A stretch of 59,154 nucleotides of DNA from JBAXTU01 sp037130015 (GCA_037130015.1 JBAXTU010000004.1:1-59154); one strand, 5' to 3'. Counted from the first letter of the stretch, positions 24,891 to 34,359 are shown. Translations and numbers: made by a program. The notes: generated from the sequence alone by a model not told the origin.

Positions 24891-25634
24891 TTAGCGTACA
24901 GAAAATAACTTCTCCGCTATTTTCATCATGAGCTCCCCAGCAAAATTGCCAAGGATCTCAAATTTGAACAATTTGCGAAAGTTAAATCCGCCTATGTTCC
25001 CGCCACTAGCACCTCCAGAAGGAGGAGGAGGAGTACCATCAGCGCCAGCCGTGGCCGTACTTTTGTGGGATTCTTCCCACTTTTTCAGGACACTTTTCCA
25101 AGCATCCATAGCTTCTTCTCTCCAAGAGAGAATAAAGTATGGAACAAAGAATAGCCACAACAGTAACGAAATTAGCCACAACCAACTGCTGGGATAAACA
25201 ATTGTCTTATCCTTGCCATCGCCTTCACCCTCACCTTCACCTTCACCCGACTTTGGATCTGGCTTTTTATTAAAAGTCACATCCTCGGCCTTTAGCTGGC
25301 CGTTACTAAAAGCCGATAAAACACCATCTCTTAATGAGTGATTTTTTACCACTTTGGTAGCAACTCCATCAACCTTTTCAAGTTGAGTTTCGGCCAATTG
25401 TTTGGTGACAGGAAAGAGCACTGGGTGCTCAAAAAAATTTATCACAGTCGCGATGCTGAAAAGCAACGCCACTAATATTCCTAACACCCCTCTAATTTGA
25501 TTTGAGGCGCTTTGGTTTGATAGTGCCAGTCCGACTATTCTGCCGAACCAAGCACCAAACCTCAATCCTGGTGTACAGGCCAACAGTACCACTACTATTG
25601 CCATTACCGCCAAAAAACTCAAATATATCGTCAT
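24891..25634 (-). CDS. Membrane protein with Gly/Glu-rich linker, unknown
   Basis: The 247-residue protein has helices near 1-20, 45-65 and 148-170, an acidic low-complexity stretch made of G-E repeats near 130-142, and a Pro/Gly-rich stretch near 200-215 before an amphipathic C-terminus. No family is recognised. The layout suggests an assembly or scaffold component rather than an enzyme. It lies between the zinc-ribbon gene and the 376-aa membrane gene on the same strand. Confidence 0.6.
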   Translation of the reverse strand: MTIYLSFLAVMAIVVVLLACTPGLRFGAWFGRIVGLALSNQSASNQIRGVLGILVALLFSIATVINFFEHPVLFPVTKQLAETQLEKVDGVATKVVKNHSLRDGVLSAFSNGQLKAEDVTFNKKPDPKSGEGEGEGEGDGKDKTIVYPSSWLWLISLLLWLFFVPYFILSWREEAMDAWKSVLKKWEESHKSTATAGADGTPPPPSGGASGGNIGGFNFRKLFKFEILGNFAGELMMKIAEKLFSVR

Positions 25635-25733
25635 TATCTTTTCCTTTTCTGCCAGCCAAAGCCGGTCTGTTTTCTTGGTGTTAACTTATGAGCACGCCTG
25701 CTACGGGCCGACGCGCTCAATGTTGAAAAAAAA

Positions 25734-26264
25734 CTACGGAGTTGGTGGGGTCGTTGGTGGCTTAGGCTTTATGGCGTTAAGAAAATTTGCCAAAAAACCG
25801 CCGGGAACCAACCCATCATCAGCAGATCTGGGCTTTTTCTTTCCGCGAAGAACCAATTCTGGATCTTTCTCGGTCTCACAATTTTGCAACTGAAAAATTA
25901 ACGACTTAGTACCTTCAAATGGTGGCACAATATAAATCGCCGAGCCATTTGCATTTGTTGTCACTTCTTTGAAACTTTCGCCATCTCCAATATTGACCAC
26001 CGCTCCGGAAATTCCTTTTCCGTCTTCAGTGGCTTGTATGGAGAGCTGATAACCAACCTCCGGACTTCCAGTCTCGGTAATCTTTAACCGATAGTGAAAA
26101 ACCTTTGGTGCTGGTACAGGAGGCGTTGCCGGAGCTCCTGCGAGAGCTGGAACGACTGTGGGCAAATCTGCGCCACATTCGCAACATTTTGGTTTACCAC
26201 CCGGTGTATTTTTATTACATGCCGAACAATTAACCCATGGTGTTTTTTGCCTTTGTTGAGCCAT
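25734..26264 (-). CDS. Zinc-ribbon plus beta-sandwich protein
   Basis: The 176-residue protein begins with a zinc ribbon (C-S-A-C near 14-17 and C-C-E-C near 27-30), followed by a Pro/Ala-rich linker and a beta domain (about 60-150) with the pattern G-I-S-G-A-V-V-N-I...T-N-A-N-G-S-A-I-Y-I-V-P, as in carboxypeptidase-regulatory or Ig-like domains. The C-terminus is Pro-rich. With no signal peptide it is probably cytoplasmic. It is the first gene after a perfect consensus promoter. Confidence 0.65.
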   Translation of the reverse strand: MAQQRQKTPWVNCSACNKNTPGGKPKCCECGADLPTVVPALAGAPATPPVPAPKVFHYRLKITETGSPEVGYQLSIQATEDGKGISGAVVNIGDGESFKEVTTNANGSAIYIVPPFEGTKSLIFQLQNCETEKDPELVLRGKKKPRSADDGLVPGGFLANFLNAIKPKPPTTPPTP

Positions 26265-26415
26265 TTTACTTCTCCTTTTGTTTGTCCGTCATACGGACTG
26301 TTTCTAACACAAATTGTCAACGATCTATGCAAAAACTAGACTTTACCTGACTCCCTCTATTAACGCTTTTTACAGCTGTTTTTAGTGGTTATTAGTTCAA
26401 TCTAGTTAATACATT

Positions 26416-26444
26416 ATTATAGCATACATACACATTCTTGTCAA
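26416..26444 (-). promoter_or_regulatory. Consensus sigma-70 promoter
   Basis: Reading leftwards, TTGACA (26439-26444), a 17-bp spacer and TATAAT (26416-26421) match consensus exactly. It drives the operon that starts at 26264, with a leader of about 145 nt, implying strong expression of these unknown genes. Confidence 0.85.
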
Positions 26445-26470
26445 TAGTAATTTGCCTATTTTAAAACATC

Positions 26471-26494
26471 AAAAAAATGGCTTAGTTAAGCCAT
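26471..26494 (-). terminator. lgt terminator
   Basis: Reading leftwards, an 8-bp stem (26487-26494 with 26477-26484) with a 2-nt loop is followed by a run of T. Confidence 0.7.
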
Positions 26495-26506
26495 AAATTG
26501 ACTGCT

Positions 26507-26686
26507 GTCATCCCGACTGAAGCGACTCGCTGGTAGCGCAGTGGAGGGATCCCTTTTAATCAAATCGTATGATAATTAAATCTTTTAGAAAACACTTATT
26601 GTATATTTTTCTAATTAATAAAATGCAATCACTCTTGGCTTAAAGGGATTCCTCCACTCGGCCTTGAGGCCTCGGTCGGAATGACA
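26507..26686. repeat. MITE-like inverted repeat element
   Basis: Two related arms of about 50 bp (26507-26558 and 26641-26686) are inverted copies sharing TGTCAT-x-CCGAC at the outer ends and GGAGG-x-ATCCCTTT at the inner ends, around an 80-bp AT-rich centre. GC content is far above the flanks. The TGTCATYCCGAC ends resemble a repeat family common in many bacterial genomes. It lies between the lgt end and its terminator. The rest of 26265-26688 holds the promoter and terminator listed separately. Confidence 0.75.
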
Positions 26687-26688
26687 TA

Positions 26689-27489
26689 CTAAGAGAGCCT
26701 ATTTTTTACCCACATCCTCGCCAATATTCCCCCAGCCACAATTACCACCACCCCACTCAAAACCTGTGGCCAGCGCCAAATTCCCAACATAGCAGTCTCG
26801 TCAATACGAACAAACTCCATCAAAAAACGGATAATTCCATAGCCAGCCAAATATATCAAAACCAAATTGCCTTTTTTTAGTTTTTTCTTTTTTGCTAAAA
26901 AAAATAAAATTAAAAATAAAAATAAATCTAAAATTGACTCAAATAAAAAAGCCGGCCAGAAATATTGATTATTAATAAATTGAATCGGGCGGTGCGCCAA
27001 ATCTATAGGAATACCCCAAATGCTTTTGGTCGGCCATCCAAATAATTCTTGATTAAAATAATTGCCCCAGCGACCAATGGCTTGGCATAGCGGTAAAATA
27101 ACCACTACCAAATCAGCCAAAACAAAAAAATCTTTTTTATTTTTTTGACTCCATATATACAAAGCCACACCACCGCCAATCACGGCGCCATGAATAGCCA
27201 AACCGCCTTGCCAGATTTTTAAAATTTCTAAAAAATGATTTGAATAATAATTCCAATCAACAATTAAAACATCATAAAGTCGCGCACCAATAATTCCACC
27301 TAGCACTGACCACAGAGTCGCGTCATACAAATCATCAAGCGTCAAAATATTCTTAGCCAAATTTTTTAATAAAAAAATTGAAATAATAATTGACGCCACA
27401 ATCAGTAGCCCATACCAATGAATAGCGACTGGACCAAATTGCAAAGCAATTGACTGCGGTTGAAAATAATGTAAAAAATTAAAATTCAT
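26689..27489 (-). CDS. lgt: Prolipoprotein diacylglyceryl transferase (Lgt)
   Basis: The 266-residue protein has about seven membrane helices and the Lgt signatures: I-H-W-Y-G-L near the N-terminus, G-G-L-A-I-H-G-A-V-I-G near 95, and I-G-R-W-G-N-Y-F-N-Q-E near 140 with the key Arg. It adds diacylglycerol to the lipobox cysteine of prolipoproteins, the first step of lipoprotein maturation. lspA is not in the window. The length is normal for the family. Confidence 0.95.
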   Translation of the reverse strand: MNFNFLHYFQPQSIALQFGPVAIHWYGLLIVASIIISIFLLKNLAKNILTLDDLYDATLWSVLGGIIGARLYDVLIVDWNYYSNHFLEILKIWQGGLAIHGAVIGGGVALYIWSQKNKKDFFVLADLVVVILPLCQAIGRWGNYFNQELFGWPTKSIWGIPIDLAHRPIQFINNQYFWPAFLFESILDLFLFLILFFLAKKKKLKKGNLVLIYLAGYGIIRFLMEFVRIDETAMLGIWRWPQVLSGVVVIVAGGILARMWVKNRLS

Positions 27490-27509
27490 ATTTTAATCAT
27501 AGCATAAAA

Positions 27510-27547
27510 TGAAAAAGCGGGCTTATCTATATTAGACTACCCGCTTT
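27510..27547 (-). terminator. Terminator after the 45-aa gene
   Basis: Reading leftwards, an 8-bp stem (27540-27547 with 27514-27521) is followed by TT then C and T-rich sequence. Confidence 0.7.
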
Positions 27548-27607
27548 GGAAACTTATTGTGCTGTGTCATTCACCGCTTTGGTTGCAATGCAATTATCCT
27601 CCTCGGA

Positions 27608-27745
27608 CTATTTTTTAAAAATTCCAAGAATAACCCATCCTTGTTTTCTTACAGCCCTAAGGAACTTGTTGACTGAATCGCTATTTCCCAAATGCTTCTC
27701 ATGGGAGTTAGGTTCACCATTGCGGTATTTGACGATAAACTTCAT
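27608..27745 (-). CDS. Small basic protein, unknown (45 aa)
   Basis: I chose the ATG at 27745 because AAGGAG lies 8 bases before it; a longer frame from 27871 has no such site. The protein is basic, with no membrane segment, and ends in G-W-V-I-L-G-I-F-K-K. It has its own terminator and a palindrome upstream, which supports a real, separately controlled gene. No family is recognised. Confidence 0.6.
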   Translation of the reverse strand: MKFIVKYRNGEPNSHEKHLGNSDSVNKFLRAVRKQGWVILGIFKK

Positions 27746-27874
27746 ATCATTTTCTCCTTGCTTTTCCCAGACAAAATACCTAAAAAACAACACATATTTT
27801 TTGAATTTACCCAAACTTCTGGTGGCGGTCTGACTCTTGGCAAGAGTGCCTCCTTTCGGGTTAAAGAACATAAG

Positions 27875-27896
27875 GTGATAAATATAATTTTATCAC
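27875..27896. promoter_or_regulatory. 8-bp palindrome upstream of the 45-aa gene
   Basis: GTGATAAA (27875-27882) and TTTATCAC (27889-27896) are exact inverted copies around a 6-bp AT centre, about 130 bp before the small gene. This is a likely repressor-binding site. Confidence 0.45.
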
Positions 27897-27917
27897 TTTT
27901 AAAAAAAATGTCAACTA

Positions 27918-27946
27918 AAAAAACCACCGGCTTTAAACCGGCGGAT
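27918..27946 (-). terminator. ppsA terminator
   Basis: Reading leftwards, a GC-rich hairpin (27924-27944, CCGCCGG with CCGGTGG) is followed by seven T. It lies directly after the ppsA stop. Confidence 0.8.
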
Positions 27947-27958
27947 TTTTTAAAAAAA

Positions 27959-30355
27959 TTATTTTTTCTTTTTTCTTTTTAGCTTCTTTTCCTGTTCCAA
28001 AATTGCCAAAGTGGTTTTAACCACAGTATCAGGATTAAGAGAAATACTATCTATACCCTCACGCACCAAAAATTGAGCAAAGTCTGGAAAGTCAGAAGGC
28101 GCTTGACCACAAATGCCAATTTTTCTTTTGTGCTTTTTGGCCACTTTAATAACCTGAGAAATTAAACTTTTTACAGCATCATTTCTTTCATTATAAATAT
28201 GCGCAACCAATTGTGAATCTCTATCAACGCCCAACGCCAATTGAGTCAAATCATTTGAACCAATAGAAAAGCCATCAAACAACTTGCAAAACTCTTCGGC
28301 CAAAATTACATTAGAAGGAATTTCACACATCACATAAAATTCCAAACCATCTTGATGACGCTTCAGGCCATGTCGCGCCATAATATCAATAACATTTTGT
28401 CCTTCTTCAATAGTACGGCAAAAAGGAATCATCACTTTCATATTTTTGAGACCATATTCTTTGCGCACTTTGACAATGGCCTGGCATTCAAGCTCAAAAG
28501 CCTGACGATATGCCTCACTATAATATCTGCTGGCGCCACGCCAACCAATCATAGGATTTGGCTCCACTGGTTCAAATTGTTTGCCACCAATAAGGTTGGC
28601 ATATTCATTTGATTTAAAATCTGACAAACGGATAATCACATCTTTGGGATAATAAGCGGCCGCAATCATACCCACGCCTTCGGCCAACTTGTCCACAAAA
28701 AATTGCGGTTTATTTTTATGATTAATAGTAATGTCAGCAATTTGTTTTTTGACTTTTTGATCTTTTATTTTGGCAAAATTGATTAGTGCTAATGGATGCA
28801 CTTTTATATAATTGGAAATAATAAATTCTTCTCTGGCTAGTCCCACACCTTCGCACGGAATAAACGAAAAAGCCAAAGCCGCATAAGGATTGCCCACATT
28901 CATCATAATTTTTGTTTTGGGGCGAGCCAAGGTTTTGAGATTTATTTTTTTGACTGTAAACTTCACCAATCCATCATACACTTTTCCTTGTTCACCTTGC
29001 GAACAATCAATCGTGACATTTTGACCGGTCTTCAAATCCTTGGTGGCCGTATTCGTACCTACCACGCAAGGCACGCCTAGTTCACGACTAACAATAGAAG
29101 CATGACAAGTGCGACCGCCAGCATCAGTGACGATAGCCGAGGCTTTTTTCATGACTGGCTCCCAGTCTGGATCAGTCATTTCCGCCACCAAAACTTCACC
29201 TTCTTTGAAAGTATCAAGATCTTTGACATCTTTAATAACACGCGCCACACCTTGGCCGATTTTTATACCCACACTACTGCCGGTGAGTAGCACTTTACCT
29301 CCGCCAGCCAGTCTAAATTCTTCAAGGACATTGGGATTTCTTTTTGAAGCCACAGTCTCCGGCCTAGCTTGGACAATATATAATTGTCCGCTCTTGCCGT
29401 CTTTGGCCCATTCCATATCCATGGGACGTTTGTAATAATTTTCAATGGCTAGTCCCCATTTGGCTAGTTGCAAAATATCTTTATCAGACAAAACATATTT
29501 TTTTCTAGCTATCAAATCAACTGGATGACTGACAGTCGGACTTTCCGAACCTTTGCCATAAATTAATTTTTTTACTTTGTCACCAATTTGGCGAGAAATG
29601 ATTGGACTGTGTCCGGTGGCCAAAGTTTTTTTGAAAACATAATATTCATCAGGATTGACCACACCCTTGACCGCATATTCACCCAGGCCATAAACAGCAT
29701 TAATCAAAATGACATTATTATTTCCGCTTTCTGTATCAATGGTAAACATAATGCCAGATGATGCCAAATCGCTACGCACCATTTTTTGCACACAAACCGA
29801 GAGCGAGATTTTTTTTCGTGAAAAACCCTGATCCATGCGATAAGAAATGGCGCGATCAGTGAAAAGCGAAGCAAAACATTTTCTAACAGCAATCATCAAA
29901 GCTTCAACACCCACAATATTTAAATATGATTCTTGTTGGCCAGCAAAAGAAGCGCCCGGTAAATCTTCGGCCGTGGCTGATGAACGCACCGCCATATCAA
30001 GAGAAGTTGTTTTATAAAATTTACTAAGTTCATGATAAGCTTTTTTAATTTCTTCCACCAAATCTTCTGGCAACTCGGCTGACAAAATCAGTTCTCGGAC
30101 TTCAGCAGCTCTGACACTTAAATTTTTCTTGTCAGTGGTTTTTAGGATTAAAGCGATTTTGTTTTTGATTTTCGCGCTTGATAAAAAATAATCATAAGCC
30201 GTGGCCGTGATAGCAAAACCATTGGGAATTTTGACACCCTTTGGCACTAAGCGACGATACATTTCTCCCAAGGAAGCATTTTTACCTCCAACAAGCGGAA
30301 CGTCTTTAATACCGACTTCATTAAAACGTAAAATTAATTTTTTACTTCTGTTCAT
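27959..30355 (-). CDS. ppsA: Phosphoenolpyruvate synthase
   Basis: The 798-residue protein has the three domains of PEP synthase: the ATP-binding domain with GGKNASLGEM at 23-32 and S-S-A-T-A-E-D near 125, the swivelling phosphohistidine domain with GGRTCHAS (catalytic His418), and the TIM-barrel PEP domain with G-S-N-D-L-T-Q near 730. It converts pyruvate and ATP to PEP, AMP and phosphate. It is 30 bp downstream of pyk, so both directions of the PEP/pyruvate step are probably co-transcribed. The C-terminus ends in a Lys run. Confidence 0.96.
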   Translation of the reverse strand: MNRSKKLILRFNEVGIKDVPLVGGKNASLGEMYRRLVPKGVKIPNGFAITATAYDYFLSSAKIKNKIALILKTTDKKNLSVRAAEVRELILSAELPEDLVEEIKKAYHELSKFYKTTSLDMAVRSSATAEDLPGASFAGQQESYLNIVGVEALMIAVRKCFASLFTDRAISYRMDQGFSRKKISLSVCVQKMVRSDLASSGIMFTIDTESGNNNVILINAVYGLGEYAVKGVVNPDEYYVFKKTLATGHSPIISRQIGDKVKKLIYGKGSESPTVSHPVDLIARKKYVLSDKDILQLAKWGLAIENYYKRPMDMEWAKDGKSGQLYIVQARPETVASKRNPNVLEEFRLAGGGKVLLTGSSVGIKIGQGVARVIKDVKDLDTFKEGEVLVAEMTDPDWEPVMKKASAIVTDAGGRTCHASIVSRELGVPCVVGTNTATKDLKTGQNVTIDCSQGEQGKVYDGLVKFTVKKINLKTLARPKTKIMMNVGNPYAALAFSFIPCEGVGLAREEFIISNYIKVHPLALINFAKIKDQKVKKQIADITINHKNKPQFFVDKLAEGVGMIAAAYYPKDVIIRLSDFKSNEYANLIGGKQFEPVEPNPMIGWRGASRYYSEAYRQAFELECQAIVKVRKEYGLKNMKVMIPFCRTIEEGQNVIDIMARHGLKRHQDGLEFYVMCEIPSNVILAEEFCKLFDGFSIGSNDLTQLALGVDRDSQLVAHIYNERNDAVKSLISQVIKVAKKHKRKIGICGQAPSDFPDFAQFLVREGIDSISLNPDTVVKTTLAILEQEKKLKRKKKK

Positions 30356-30385
30356 AAAAACATGGACTATTTATAATATTTAAAA

Positions 30386-31882
30386 TTATATTTCTTCTAC
30401 TTTAATCAAATTAGATTGGCCCTTATAACCAAAAGGATAGCCAGCCACAATCACAATCACATCTCCTTTTTTAACTAACTTTTTACCGACAACCAATTTT
30501 TTAATTCTAGAAAGCAAAATAGTAAAAGAATCAGTGATAGCCACCAAATATGACTCCACACCCCAGCTGAGTGCCAATTGATTAGCTGTCTTTTTGTCTG
30601 GCGATACCGCAATAATGCGCGCATTCGGACGGAAACGAGAAATATTTCTAGCAGTGAAGCCTGAGGTGGTAGCACAAACAATAAGTTCGGCACTCTTAAC
30701 ATCTTCGGCCAAATCCTGAGCCATAAAACTGATTATTTGAGTGATTGATTGCTGATTTTTAAATTTGTCCTCTTTTGATTCTTGTTCAATAATTTCCCTC
30801 TCTTCAACTTGATTGGCAATACGATGCATCACTTCAACAGCTTTGAGCGGATATTTACCGGTAGCACTTTCTCCCGAGAGCATGATAGCATCAGTACCGT
30901 CCAAAATAGCATTGGCCACATCCAAAACCTCAGCGCGAGTGGGCAGAGGATTTCTGATCATAGAATCCAACATTTGGGTGGCCACAATAACCGGCTTGCC
31001 GGCTTTGCGACATTTATCAATAATATCTTTTTGAATGAGAGGCAATTTTTCAAAAGGTATTTCAATACCCAAATCGCCACGCGCCACCATCACACCATCA
31101 GTGACGTCTAATATTTGATCAAAATTATCCACGGCCTCACGTCTTTCTATTTTGGCAATAATACGAGTGTGCACGCCACTAATTTTGCCTTTAGCAGATG
31201 GCTTGTCAAATTTTCTATAATCTTTGTATAAATGATATTTTTTTTCCAAACGAAAAATAGAACGGCGCAACCGTTCAATATCTTTGGCATCTTTAACAAA
31301 AGAGATGGCCACAAAATCAACATTATTTTTGATGCCAAATTCCAAATCTTGCAAATCTTTTTTGGTGACTGGAGGACATTTTATTTCCGACTGAGGAAAA
31401 TTCATGCCTTTATGTGTGTTAATTGTCCCGGCCACCAACACCTCACAACGAATTATTTTATTTTTAATATCCAATACTTTAAGTTCAATGGTGGCATCGT
31501 CAATCAAAATCTGAGCTCCTTTTTTTAAATCACTATAAAGATTTTCATATTGAATAGGAATAAAAAGTCCTTTGTCATTTTTTGCTTTTTTATATTTTTC
31601 ATAAACCAACAATACTTCTTGACCGACTTTAACGCTGACGCCTTTATCACCAACCTCGCCAATGCGAATACGCGGACCTTGTAAATCCTGCAACAAAGCG
31701 ATAGGTGTTTTTGTTTTCTTGCTGACTGCGCGAATATGCTTGATAAGTATCTGATGATGCGCATAATCGCCATGAGAAAAATTAAGACGGGCCACATTAA
31801 GTCCGGCCTTAACCATTTTTTCTATCATGACCTTTTTTTCCGAAGCTGGTCCGATGGTGGCGACTATCTTGGTTCGTTTCAT
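30386..31882 (-). CDS. pyk: Pyruvate kinase
   Basis: The 498-residue protein starts with the typical K-R-T-K-I-V-A-T-I-G-P-A-S and has the active-site region V-A-R-G-D-L-G-I-E-I near 265 and A-T-Q-M-L-D-S-M-I near 300, followed by the L-S-G-E-S-A-T-G-K-Y-P motif. The inserted B domain (about 70-180) and C-terminal domain are present. It makes pyruvate and ATP from PEP and ADP. It ends 30 bp before ppsA and starts 4 bp after the DUF4870-like gene. Confidence 0.97.
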   Translation of the reverse strand: MKRTKIVATIGPASEKKVMIEKMVKAGLNVARLNFSHGDYAHHQILIKHIRAVSKKTKTPIALLQDLQGPRIRIGEVGDKGVSVKVGQEVLLVYEKYKKAKNDKGLFIPIQYENLYSDLKKGAQILIDDATIELKVLDIKNKIIRCEVLVAGTINTHKGMNFPQSEIKCPPVTKKDLQDLEFGIKNNVDFVAISFVKDAKDIERLRRSIFRLEKKYHLYKDYRKFDKPSAKGKISGVHTRIIAKIERREAVDNFDQILDVTDGVMVARGDLGIEIPFEKLPLIQKDIIDKCRKAGKPVIVATQMLDSMIRNPLPTRAEVLDVANAILDGTDAIMLSGESATGKYPLKAVEVMHRIANQVEEREIIEQESKEDKFKNQQSITQIISFMAQDLAEDVKSAELIVCATTSGFTARNISRFRPNARIIAVSPDKKTANQLALSWGVESYLVAITDSFTILLSRIKKLVVGKKLVKKGDVIVIVAGYPFGYKGQSNLIKVEEI

Positions 31883-31886
31883 TAAA

Positions 31887-32198
31887 TTATAATTTAATAG
31901 TTTTAATAATCCAATCGCCTAATTGTTTAGGCATTTCTCCAACCAATGGCAATTCCCATTTTTCTCCTTGCAAGGCATTGATAATGCCCACAATAGCTAT
32001 AATGCCAACCAATAGCCAGCCAAGCATCGGAATAAACATTAAGGGAATAGAAGCCACAAACAAAAAAGCTCCTTGATTGGCATGAAAACGGATATACTCA
32101 TCTTTTTTTCTAGAGGCCAAAGCTACTATGGAAAAAACCCAAAGATAGGAAACAGCACCCCAAATTTTTTGTTCTTGACTAATTTTTTCTGTCGGCAT
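31887..32198 (-). CDS. DUF4870/Tic20-like small membrane protein
   Basis: The 103-residue protein has a soluble start (Q-E-Q-K-I-W-G-A-V-S-Y-L) and about three membrane helices, with F-H-A-N-Q-G-A-F-L-F between helices 1 and 2 as in the DUF4870/Tic20-like family. Function is unknown. It is co-directional with, and close to, pyk. Confidence 0.75.
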   Translation of the reverse strand: MPTEKISQEQKIWGAVSYLWVFSIVALASRKKDEYIRFHANQGAFLFVASIPLMFIPMLGWLLVGIIAIVGIINALQGEKWELPLVGEMPKQLGDWIIKTIKL

Positions 32199-32210
32199 AA
32201 TTTTTTTTAT

Positions 32211-32639
32211 TTATTTTTTTCTATTTAACAAGTTTAAAATCTGCATAAAGATAATTGAAATAATACAGCCGGCAATGGCAACAAAAAAAGTTTCATTAAT
32301 TAAATTAAAAAATTTCCAAATATGAAAACCGTCCCAAAATCTTAGCACAGCAATAACAAGACCAATGGCCAGTCCAGCTAATGCGCCACTAATAGCCGTG
32401 ACAGGAGTGCTGGCACCAAAATTTTTGAGCGATCGCCAGCCAAGAACAGCAAAAATAAAGCCACGCAAAATCCAAGCGCCGATTTCCAAATTTTCTAACA
32501 TGGCACCGCCACGACTCACAGCCCAAGAGCGCCAAATGATTTCCAAAATTATGCCGGCAAGCACATACCATTTAACGAAAGAAAAATAAACAGTAAAATC
32601 AATGGGGTCCCATTCTTGTTGATGTCTTATTTCTGTCAT
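32211..32639 (-). CDS. Small polytopic membrane protein, unknown
   Basis: The 142-residue protein has four predicted helices (about 20-40, 52-65, 78-102, 115-135). I do not recognise it. A TATAAT box at 32648-32653 lies only 8 bases before the start codon, so the mRNA may be leaderless, although the -35 box is weak. It is the first gene of a row that continues with the DUF4870-like gene, pyk and ppsA. Confidence 0.65.
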   Translation of the reverse strand: MTEIRHQQEWDPIDFTVYFSFVKWYVLAGIILEIIWRSWAVSRGGAMLENLEIGAWILRGFIFAVLGWRSLKNFGASTPVTAISGALAGLAIGLVIAVLRFWDGFHIWKFFNLINETFFVAIAGCIISIIFMQILNLLNRKK

Positions 32640-32671
32640 ATAAAAATATTATAGCACAAAAATAGATAAAA

Positions 32672-32700
32672 ACAAAAACGCAATTACTTGCGTTTTTGTT
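32672..32700 (-). terminator. groEL terminator
   Basis: A 13-bp stem (32671-32683 with 32688-32700) with a 4-nt loop lies after groEL; the T-runs form the descending arm. It is symmetric and may work on both strands. Confidence 0.8.
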
Positions 32701-32721
32701 TTTATTTTATATTATATTTTT

Positions 32722-34359
32722 TTACATCATAGAACCAAAATTGCCCATACCTGCGCCAGCACCTCCATGGTCATGCCCATCTTTTGAAGGCAACTCTACG
32801 ACCGCACATTCGGTAGTTAGTATCATGGCTGCTGCCGAAGCTGCATTTTGCAAAGCTGATCTGGTCACCTTGGTCGGATCAATAATACCCAAGGCAATTA
32901 AATCTTCATACTGACCATTTAGAGCATTATAACCAATATTAGTATCTGTATATTTTTTGACTGTTTCCACCACGACTTCGCCTTTATCACCGGCATTTTG
33001 CGCGATTTGTTTTAGAGGTTCTTCAATGGCACGCATCAAAATATCAATACCGATTTTTTCATCACCTTTGACTTCAACATTATTTAAGGCTTTGGATACA
33101 TGAATAAGAGCTACACCACCGCCAATAACCACACCTTCTTCAATGGCTGCTTTGGTAGCCGCGAGTGCATCTTCAATACGAAGTTTCTTTTCTTTCATTT
33201 CAGTTTCAGTGGCTGCGCCCACTTTGATAATAGCCACACCGCCAGAGAGCTTGGCCAATCTTTCACGCAATTTTTCTTTGTCAAAATCAGAATCAGATAA
33301 TTCCAATTCATGATTGATTTGAGCAATGCGTTTTTCAACTTCTGCTTTATCTCCACGACCATCAACAATGGTAGTATTTTCTTTGGTGGCAATCACTTTA
33401 GCAGCTGAGCCCAGTGAATTCAAATCAGCATTTTCTAATTTTAAGCCCACTTCTTCAGTGATCACAGTTGCGCCAGTCAGGACTGCAATATCAGAAAGCA
33501 TTTCTTTTCTTCTGTCGCCAAAACCCGGAGCTTTGACAGCCAAAACATTAAAAGCGCCACGAAGTTTGTTAAGTACTAATGTGGCCAAAGCTTCACCATC
33601 AATATCATCAGCAATAATCACGAGTTCTTTACGTCCGCTGGCTGCGATTTTTTCTAGCAGTGGCAAAATTGATTGCAAGGAAGAAATTTTCTTATCAGTC
33701 AAAAGAATGGACACATCATTATATTCAGCTTCCATACGTTCGGTGTTGGTCACTAAATAATGTGACACATAACCCTTATCAAATTGCATACCTTTGACAA
33801 TTTCTTTTTCAATGCCAAATGATTGGCCTTCTTCCACAGTCACCACGCCATCATTACCAACTTCTTCCAAAACTTGAGCAATAATTTCGCCGATAGCTTC
33901 GTCATTGGCCGAGATAGAAGCCACTTGTTTTTTTTCTTCGGTTGAAGAAATTGATTTGGAAATACGTTTTAATTCTTCTACCAGCGCTTTGACACCTTTT
34001 TCAATGCCATGCTTGATAATAATCGGATTGGCACCGGCCGTCACATTTTTCATGCCTTCACTAACAATAGCTTGAGCCAAAACGGTAGCTGTGGTCGTGC
34101 CATCGCCAGCCACATCATTGGTCTTAGAAGCCACTTCTTTGATAAGTTCCGCTCCCAAGTTTTCAAATTTATCTTCCAATTCAATTTCTTTGGCGATCGT
34201 CACACCATCATTAACAATTTGTGGTGCGCCATAACCTTTTTCCAAAACCACATTACGACCCTTGGGACCCAAAGTGACTTTGACGGCATTGGCTAATTTG
34301 TCCACGCCAGCTTTAAGCTTGATTCTTGCTTCTTCATCAAATAAAATTTGTTTTGCCAT
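32722..34359 (-). CDS. groEL: Chaperonin GroEL
   Basis: The 545-residue protein has all GroEL marks: A-K-Q-I-L-F-D-E-E-A-R at the start, the ATP site V-T-L-G-P-K-G-R-N-V near 30 and D-G-T-T-T-A near 87, and a Gly/Met-rich tail. With GroES it forms the double-ring folding chamber in the cytoplasm. It follows groES by 18 bp and shares the CIRCE-controlled promoter. Confidence 0.98.
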   Translation of the reverse strand: MAKQILFDEEARIKLKAGVDKLANAVKVTLGPKGRNVVLEKGYGAPQIVNDGVTIAKEIELEDKFENLGAELIKEVASKTNDVAGDGTTTATVLAQAIVSEGMKNVTAGANPIIIKHGIEKGVKALVEELKRISKSISSTEEKKQVASISANDEAIGEIIAQVLEEVGNDGVVTVEEGQSFGIEKEIVKGMQFDKGYVSHYLVTNTERMEAEYNDVSILLTDKKISSLQSILPLLEKIAASGRKELVIIADDIDGEALATLVLNKLRGAFNVLAVKAPGFGDRRKEMLSDIAVLTGATVITEEVGLKLENADLNSLGSAAKVIATKENTTIVDGRGDKAEVEKRIAQINHELELSDSDFDKEKLRERLAKLSGGVAIIKVGAATETEMKEKKLRIEDALAATKAAIEEGVVIGGGVALIHVSKALNNVEVKGDEKIGIDILMRAIEEPLKQIAQNAGDKGEVVVETVKKYTDTNIGYNALNGQYEDLIALGIIDPTKVTRSALQNAASAAAMILTTECAVVELPSKDGHDHGGAGAGMGNFGSMM

